Part shown: one piece after another, positions 58,302 to 64,000 of the stretch
How the letters are laid out: the number at the start of each line of letters is the position of its first letter
Position numbering within the stretch: position 1 is the stretch's first letter
Source: Haematococcus lacustris
Taxonomy: Eukaryota; Chlorophyta; Chlorophyceae; Chlamydomonadales; Haematococcaceae
Assembly: GCA_030144725.1 (NCBI GenBank)
Contig: JASKMD010000006.1
Location: forward strand, 7,327,869-7,391,868
Reading direction: 5' to 3'
DNA length: 64,000 nt
The notes under the pieces: generated by a model
Told to the model about the DNA's origin: nothing
The model's database searches: none
What the model saw: the letters and a program-made list of their open reading frames with translations, nothing else
Made by a program: the position numbers and the translations under genes

Positions 58302-58490
58302 ATGTGGGACTACCTGGACCTGCCAGCCACGTCCTGCTACTTGTGGGCATGTATGCAGTACGCTGTCACAGGCCTCTTGCCGTATGCAAGGTCGCACCTG
58401 TCCCTTCTAGGCAAGCAGGAGGGGGCCATGCTTCTCAAGGTGCTGCCAAGTACTTGCTACATGGCAACTGCTGAAACATTCTGGTGCTAG
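58302..58490 (+). other. 62-codon open frame in a long spacer (after copy 15)
   Basis: DLP form, same as at 35423. Unrecognised. Confidence 0.3.
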
Positions 58491-59375
58491 TGATGTTGCT
58501 CCACCCCACCTTTCACTGTCAGTCTAATGCACACCACTGGCTAGGTTATAGCATGCAGCCTTTGCGGACAAGGACAGCTAGTTTGACTGTGGTTCAGCTG
58601 AGTGCATCCAGTCGATGCACATGCTGCCATGGAGGGGTGTGCTGCTTCACCCCAGTGCTGCCTGTCAGCGTGGTCCCTGAGGATCAAGAAGGCTGAAGTA
58701 ACTGAGATTTAGTCATCATTAGTCGGGCTTCTTGTGTCGCCGCCGCTGCCATTGCTGCTGCCATATCTGTTGCTGCTGCTGCTACCGCTGCCACCCTAAA
58801 CGCCAAGCCAGCTTCAGCTGCTCAGCATGCTGGCTAGGGTGTTAGTGGGAGATGTGGGGACGCAGCCATGCAAACCTGCATACTGCTCAGGGATGTAGCG
58901 CACGCAGCTTTGGCAACTAGTGGCACTAGCCCTGACATGTGACATCGCCGAGCTGGCGGCGCAGACCAGGCAACTGTCCACAGTTCTCTACAAACCCATG
59001 CGCGTTGCCCCGCCCAGCTTGCCGCACATTGCTGCTAGCATTGCAGTGATGACCACGACCCTGTGGACCTGCGTGTCGAGGCCCCGAATGCTGGAGATGA
59101 GCTGGTCACCGCGGTCAGTCGCGTTGGTGTGTCACGAGCTGCACTGGCTGCATTCACAATTGCGCCACTGCTGCGACGTGGCTGGAAGGCTGTCGTGTCG
59201 TGTCACCCTCGCAGGCAGTTGCCGGCGTCACACGCTCACTATCGCACGTGCTCAAACCGCCCTGGCCTCACACAGCTCACACCTGTCCCCCTCGTAAGCT
59301 TGTGCAGCTCTCCGTCCCACCAGACCATTCCTTGCTCTCGCCGTACTACCACCTCCGTTCAAGCAAATCAGCAAG

Positions 59376-60717
59376 ATGCCTCTGGAGTCGCTCACCCCGC
59401 TGTAGGTACCCTGCTCGCAAGTCAGCGCAGCGCAGGCACTGGCAGCTGGAATGCAGGCGGCATGTCAGCTGCGTGAAGTAACCACGCGCTGCATATGGCT
59501 GCCGCGGCACAGGACGCGACACGACGCTAGACCGTCATGATGCACGAGCATCGCGTGATGCGCGCAAGGGCCTCAGCCGCCTGAGGTGCCTGCTCCGCGC
59601 TGCCGCCCTGACCGCAGGATGCTGCCGGTGCTGTACCTGGTGACGCTGGCCACCATCCCGCTCACCATCATGTACGCGATCATGGGCCTGCTGTTCTCGC
59701 CCATCATCGTGCCGGTGTCCATCATCATCAAGCACCTCAGCATCGTGCTGTTCTTCCCTCTGGTGTGTGGGAGCAGGGCACCTGGGTGTTGCACATCAGC
59801 CTGGCAAAGCAGGCGTGCCAGCGGCGCAGGGCTGTGGCCCAGAGCTACTGCAGCCGTGCCACCTCATCAGCGCAGTGCTGTTGAAGTAGTCACATCCTCC
59901 ACTTGGCAGTTGGCAGGTTGCCAACCATATATACATCATGCAGCATTGGGATCATGTACATGCCATCTGCCTGTGCTGATGGTGTCCAGCTGGCAAAGCA
60001 GCCGTGTCCACCACAACGCATGAGCCCATCCTTACTACTTCAGACTCGGTGCTGTCAGCGTGCACGCAAACAGCAGCTTGCATCGAGCCTGCATGGAGCA
60101 TCGTGACTCAGTCCCCCTGCAACCATGTTGCTGTTGCTGCCATGCTAGTTCACTCCACATGTGCTGCTGCTGCTGCTGCTCGTGTGCAGTACCTGGTGGT
60201 GGCTCCTCTCGCTATCCCAGTGGGCGGCATCCTGGCATTCCTGTTCGAGGCCAAGAAGATTGCCTGCTCCTTCTTCACTGTGCTGACCCCGCTGCTGTGG
60301 CCCCTGTGCTTCCTGTGCACGTGGATGAGGGCCAGCTGGACAGTCACCAAGGTGGGTTGGGTCTGTCGGGTCTTGGGCCTGTGTTGCGCATAGCTCTTGC
60401 CTGCAGAGCTGCCTTCCACAGTGCCTGCACTGTTGCCTGTCATGCGCAAGGCTGCTGCCATGCAAAGCCACATCTGTAATGCCAGCTGCATGAAATCTTG
60501 CCACCAGCACATGGTGTTGGTGTTGCATGCATGCACAGACCAATGTCGCCAGTGTCAGTGCTGGTGGGTGCAATGCAATGGTGCAGCTGCATGCCACATT
60601 TGTATTTGTGCACATTGGCTGCAGGTTCTGGTGACCGACACTATCATGCCCTGGCTGGTGCCTCTCCGCTGGACTGCCATCGCTGGCCTGTTGGGCAAGA
60701 TGACCTTCTTCAGCTGA
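59376..60717 (+). CDS. array copy 16: multi-pass membrane protein
   Basis: Exons 59376-59401, 59618-59762, 60190-60351 and 60625-60717. VSIII / FLCTW / TAIAG; intron 3 has the TAG. The 3' UTR lacks GT before TGTAA (ACAACTGTAATG), but the signal survives. Confidence 0.72.
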
Positions 60718-61377
60718 AGCTGACTACAGTTTGCTACTGCGGTTGAGCTGCTGCGGTGGCCCTGCTAGCAGTTGTGGAACAACTGTAATGTTTGTAGATA
60801 TGACGGTGTTGCCGTTGGTTCGTGGACATAGAGCGCCTAGTAGGGGTGCGACGGAGAGTGAGCGTGTAGAAGTGATAGGAGACGTGACCCATGTGACGTT
60901 GACATTCCCTTTGTTGCAGTGATATAAACACGTGTAAACCAGTGCTGAGTCAGATGGTGCTGAGTGCCAGTGATGGTGTGCATGACCTGTGCGACAACAC
61001 GCCCCGTCCTTGCTGTATTGCGCCTTGTCACCTGCAAGGTGGAGATGTCCAAAGTGGGGTGAACAGAACATATGGGTTCTCACATACACATCTCCAAGCA
61101 GCCATTCTCACTCAACCATCTGGCAGAGGTAACCATGGTAAACTCACTGATGCAGGTCAGGTTTAGTTGGGTTGATCAGCAGCAGCAGCTTTCAGGCCAA
61201 CACTCCCGGCCTTATCATGGGAGCTGTCAATTCACTATGAGGTCATGCAGCTGGTGGCAGCAGCCACAGGTGTAGCCACCCTGCCCATCACTTCAGTCTG
61301 TCTGTGTGCATTGCGTACCCTGAACATGTGCAGTCCCCCACGCACGCTCTTTTGCTTGCCGCTGCACTCCTGCCAGC

Positions 61378-61566
61378 ATGTGGGACTACCTGGACCTGCC
61401 AGCCACGTCCTGCTACTTGTGGGCATGTATGCAGTACGCTGTCACAGGCCTCTTGCCGTATGCAAGGTCGCACCTGTCCCTTCTAGGCAAGCAGGAGGGG
61501 GCCATGCTTCTCAAGGTGCTGCCAAGTACTTGCTACATGGCAACTGCTGAGACATTCTGGTGCTAG
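61378..61566 (+). other. 62-codon open frame in a long spacer (after copy 16)
   Basis: DLP form, in the spacer before copy 17, with one silent-looking change near its end (GCTGAGACA). Unrecognised. Confidence 0.3.
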
Positions 61567-62460
61567 TGATGTTGCTCCACCCCACCTTTCACTGTCAGTC
61601 TAATGCACACCACTGGCTAGGTTATAGCATGCAGCCTTTGCGGACAAGGACAGCTAGTTTGACTGTGGTTCAGCTGAGTGCATCCAGTCGATGCACATGC
61701 TGCCATGGAGGGGTGTGCTGCTTCACCCCAGTGCTGCCTGTCAGCGTGGTCCCTGAGGATCAAGAAGGCTGAAGTAACTGAGATATGGTCATCAATAGTG
61801 GGGCTTCTTGTGTCGCTGCCGCTGCCATTGCTGCTGCCATATCTGTTGCTGCTGCTGCTGCTGCTACCGCTGCCACCACCCTAAACGCCAAGCCAGCTTC
61901 AGCTGCTCAGCATGCTGGCTAGGGTGTTAGTGGGAGATGTGGGGACGCAGCCATGCAAACCTGCATACTGCTCAGGGATGTAGCGCACGCAGCTTTGGCA
62001 ACTAGTGGCACTAGCCCTGAGATGTGACATCGCCGAGCTGGCGGCGCAGACCAGGCAACTGTCCACAGTTCTCTACAAACCCATGCGCGTTGCCCCGCCC
62101 AGCTTGCCGCACATTGCTGCTAGCATTGCAGTGATGACCACGACCCTGTGGACCTGCGTGTCGAGGCCCTGAAAGCTGGAGATGAGCTGGTCACCGCGGT
62201 CAGTCGCGTTGGTGTGTCACGAGCTGCACTGGCTGCATTCACAATTGCGCCACTGCTGCGACGTGGCTGGAAGGCTGTCGTGTCGTGTCACCCTCGCAGG
62301 CAGTTGCCGGCGTCACACGCTCACTATCGCACGTGCTCAAGCCGCCCTGGCCTCACACAGCTCACACCTGTCCCCCTCGTAAGCTTGTGCAGCTCTCCGT
62401 CCCACCAGACCATTCCTTGCTCTCGCCGTACTACCACCTCCGTTCAAGCAAATCAGCAAG

Positions 62461-63802
62461 ATGCCTCTGGAGTCGCTCACCCCGCTGTAGGTACCCTGCT
62501 CGCAAGTCAGCGCAGCGCAGGCACTGGCAGCTGGAATGCAGGCGGCATGTCAGCTGCGTGAAGTAACCACGCGCTACATATGGCTGCCGCGGCACAGGAC
62601 GCGACACGACGCTAGACCGTCATGATGCACGAGCATCGCGTGGTGCGCGCAAGGGCCTCAGCCGCCTGAGGTGCCTGCTCCGCGCTGCCGCCCTGACCGC
62701 AGGATGCTGCCGGTGCTGTACCTGGTGACGCTGGCCACCATCCCGCTCACCATCATGTACGCGATCATGGGCCTGCTGTTCTCGCCCATCATCGTGCCGG
62801 TGTCCATCATCATCAAGCACCTCAGCATCGTGCTGTTCTTCCCTCTGGTGTGTGGGAGCAGGGCACCTGGGTGTTGCACATCAGCCTGGCAAAGCAGGCG
62901 TGCCAGCGGCGCAGGGCTGTGGCCCAGAGCTACTGCAGCCGTGCCACCTCATCAGCGCAGTGCTGTTGAAGTAGTCACATCCTCCACTTGGCAGTTGGCA
63001 GGTTGCCAACCATATATACATCATGCAGCATTGGGATCATGTACATGCCATCTGCCTGTGCTGATGGTGTCCAGCTGGCAAAGCAGCCGTGTCCACCACA
63101 ACGCATGAGCCCATCCTTACTACTTCAGACTCGGTGCTGTCAGCGTGCACGCAAACAGCAGCTTGCATCGAGCCTGCATGGAGCATCGTGACTCAGTCCC
63201 CCTGCAACCATGTTGCTGTTGCTGCCATGCTAGTTCACTCCACATGTGCTGCTGCTGCTGCTGCTCGTGTGCAGTACCTGGTGGTGGCTCCTCTCGCTAT
63301 CCCAGTGGGCGGCATCCTGGCATTCCTGTTCGAGGCCAAGAAGATTGCCTGCTCCTTCTTCACTGTGCTGACCCCGCTGCTGTGGCCCCTGTGCTTCCTG
63401 TGCACGTGGATGAGGGCCAGCTGGACAGTCACCAAGGTGGGTTGGGTCTGTCGGGTCTTGGGCCTGTGTTGCGCATAGCTCTTGCCTGCAGAGCTGCCTT
63501 CCACAGTGCCTGCACTGTTGCCTGTCATGCGCAAGGCTGCTGCCATGCAAAGCCACATCTGTAATGCCAGCTGCATGAAATCTTGCCACCAGCACATGGT
63601 GTTGGTGTTGCATGCATGCACAGACCAATGTCGCCAGTGTCAGTGCTGGTGGGTGCAATGCAATGGTGCAGCTGCATGCCACATTTGTATTTGTGCACAT
63701 TGGCTGCAGGTTCTGGTGACCGACACTATCATGCCCTGGCTGGTGCCTCTCCGCTGGACTGCCATCGCTGGCCTGTTGGGCAAGATGACCTTCTTCAGCT
63801 GA
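62461..63802 (+). CDS. array copy 17: multi-pass membrane protein, last visible copy
   Basis: Exons 62461-62486, 62703-62847, 63275-63436 and 63710-63802. VSIII / FLCTW / TAIAG; intron 3 has the TAG. 3085 bp after copy 16. Its spacer runs into the right edge at 64000, so the array goes on. Confidence 0.72.
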
Positions 63803-64000
63803 AGCTGACTACAGTTTGCTGCTGCGGTTGAGCTGCTGCGGTGGCCCTGCTAGCAGTTGTGGAACAACTGTGTAATGTTTGTAGATATGATGGTGTTGCC
63901 GTTGGTTCGTGGACATAGAGCGCCTAGTAGGGGTGCGACGGAGAGAGTGAGCGTGTAGAAGTGATAGGAGATGTGACCCATGTGACGTTGACATTCCCTT

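Larger units (their letters stand above)
15666..64000 (+). repeat. head-to-tail tandem gene array, 17 visible units
   Basis: Direct repeats of 2.86-2.88 kb (short spacer) or about 3.08 kb (long spacer), each with one four-exon gene. Exon 2 starts at 15900, 18771, 21641, 24508, 26853, 29716, 33662, 36743, 39824, 42691, 45561, 48436, 51307, 54183, (gap), 59618 and 62703. The 2345-bp step to copy 5 reflects its P1 start; the 3946-bp step to copy 7 reflects the hAT insertion. Units are almost identical by eye, including introns and spacers. The array is cut by the right edge. Confidence 0.98.

Noticed and set aside
15666..64000. Tandem array as rDNA, snRNA, or a CRISPR-like repeat
   Set aside because: Units are protein genes with introns and poly(A) signals; no rRNA or short-spacer pattern.

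Overview
The window looks like nuclear DNA of a green alga, probably chlorophycean. It is GC-rich and has many short exons with GT/AG introns. It is full of simple repeats and minisatellites, and TGTAA, the green-algal polyadenylation signal, lies shortly after stop codons. No bacterial operons, ribosome binding sites, rRNA, complete tRNA or CRISPR were seen. Most long open frames in the first 15 kb are GC-rich shadows. Gene models here were built from motifs and splice-site phase, not from frame length.

Left part (1-15.2 kb) holds ordinary single-copy genes. (i) A dynamin-like large GTPase lies on the minus strand and runs off the left edge; its G1, G3, G4 (NKVD) and G5 motifs sit on separate exons. 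(ii) A multi-exon RRM RNA-binding protein lies on the minus strand (11465 to 7200). It has an inverted duplicate of one of its own exons inside an intron and a small insertion flanked by 17-bp direct repeats. (iii) A ubiquitin-specific protease 5' fragment lies on the plus strand, with its Cys box at about 12 kb. It has an apparent one-base frameshift and runs towards a 500-N assembly gap. (iv) A NYN-domain/C2H2 putative ribonuclease lies on the plus strand (after the gap to 14903).

Right part (15.2-64 kb, three quarters of the window) is one head-to-tail tandem array, all on the plus strand, still running at the right edge. The unit is about 2.87 kb (short spacer) or 3.08 kb (long spacer). 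Each unit carries one four-exon gene, which I assembled from splice phase: a 26-nt first exon, then exons of 145, 162 and 93 nt, giving a 141-residue, very hydrophobic, multi-pass membrane protein of unknown family. Seventeen copies are visible (copy 15 is cut by the second 500-N gap). No visible copy has a frameshift or stop in its exons. Copies differ by a few amino-acid alleles that are reshuffled between exons, as expected from gene conversion. Two unrelated 5' regions occur: type P1 (copies 1 and 5) and type P2 (the others seen). They agree only over the 35 bp containing the first exon and its splice donor. Copy 7 has an 860-bp hAT-type element in intron 1, with 11-bp terminal inverted repeats and an 8-bp target duplication; the other P2 copies supply the empty site.

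The most unusual content is this array: an apparently intact, homogenised, large tandem family of an unrecognised small membrane protein, with a retainable Cys-rich intron that stays open in six copies.
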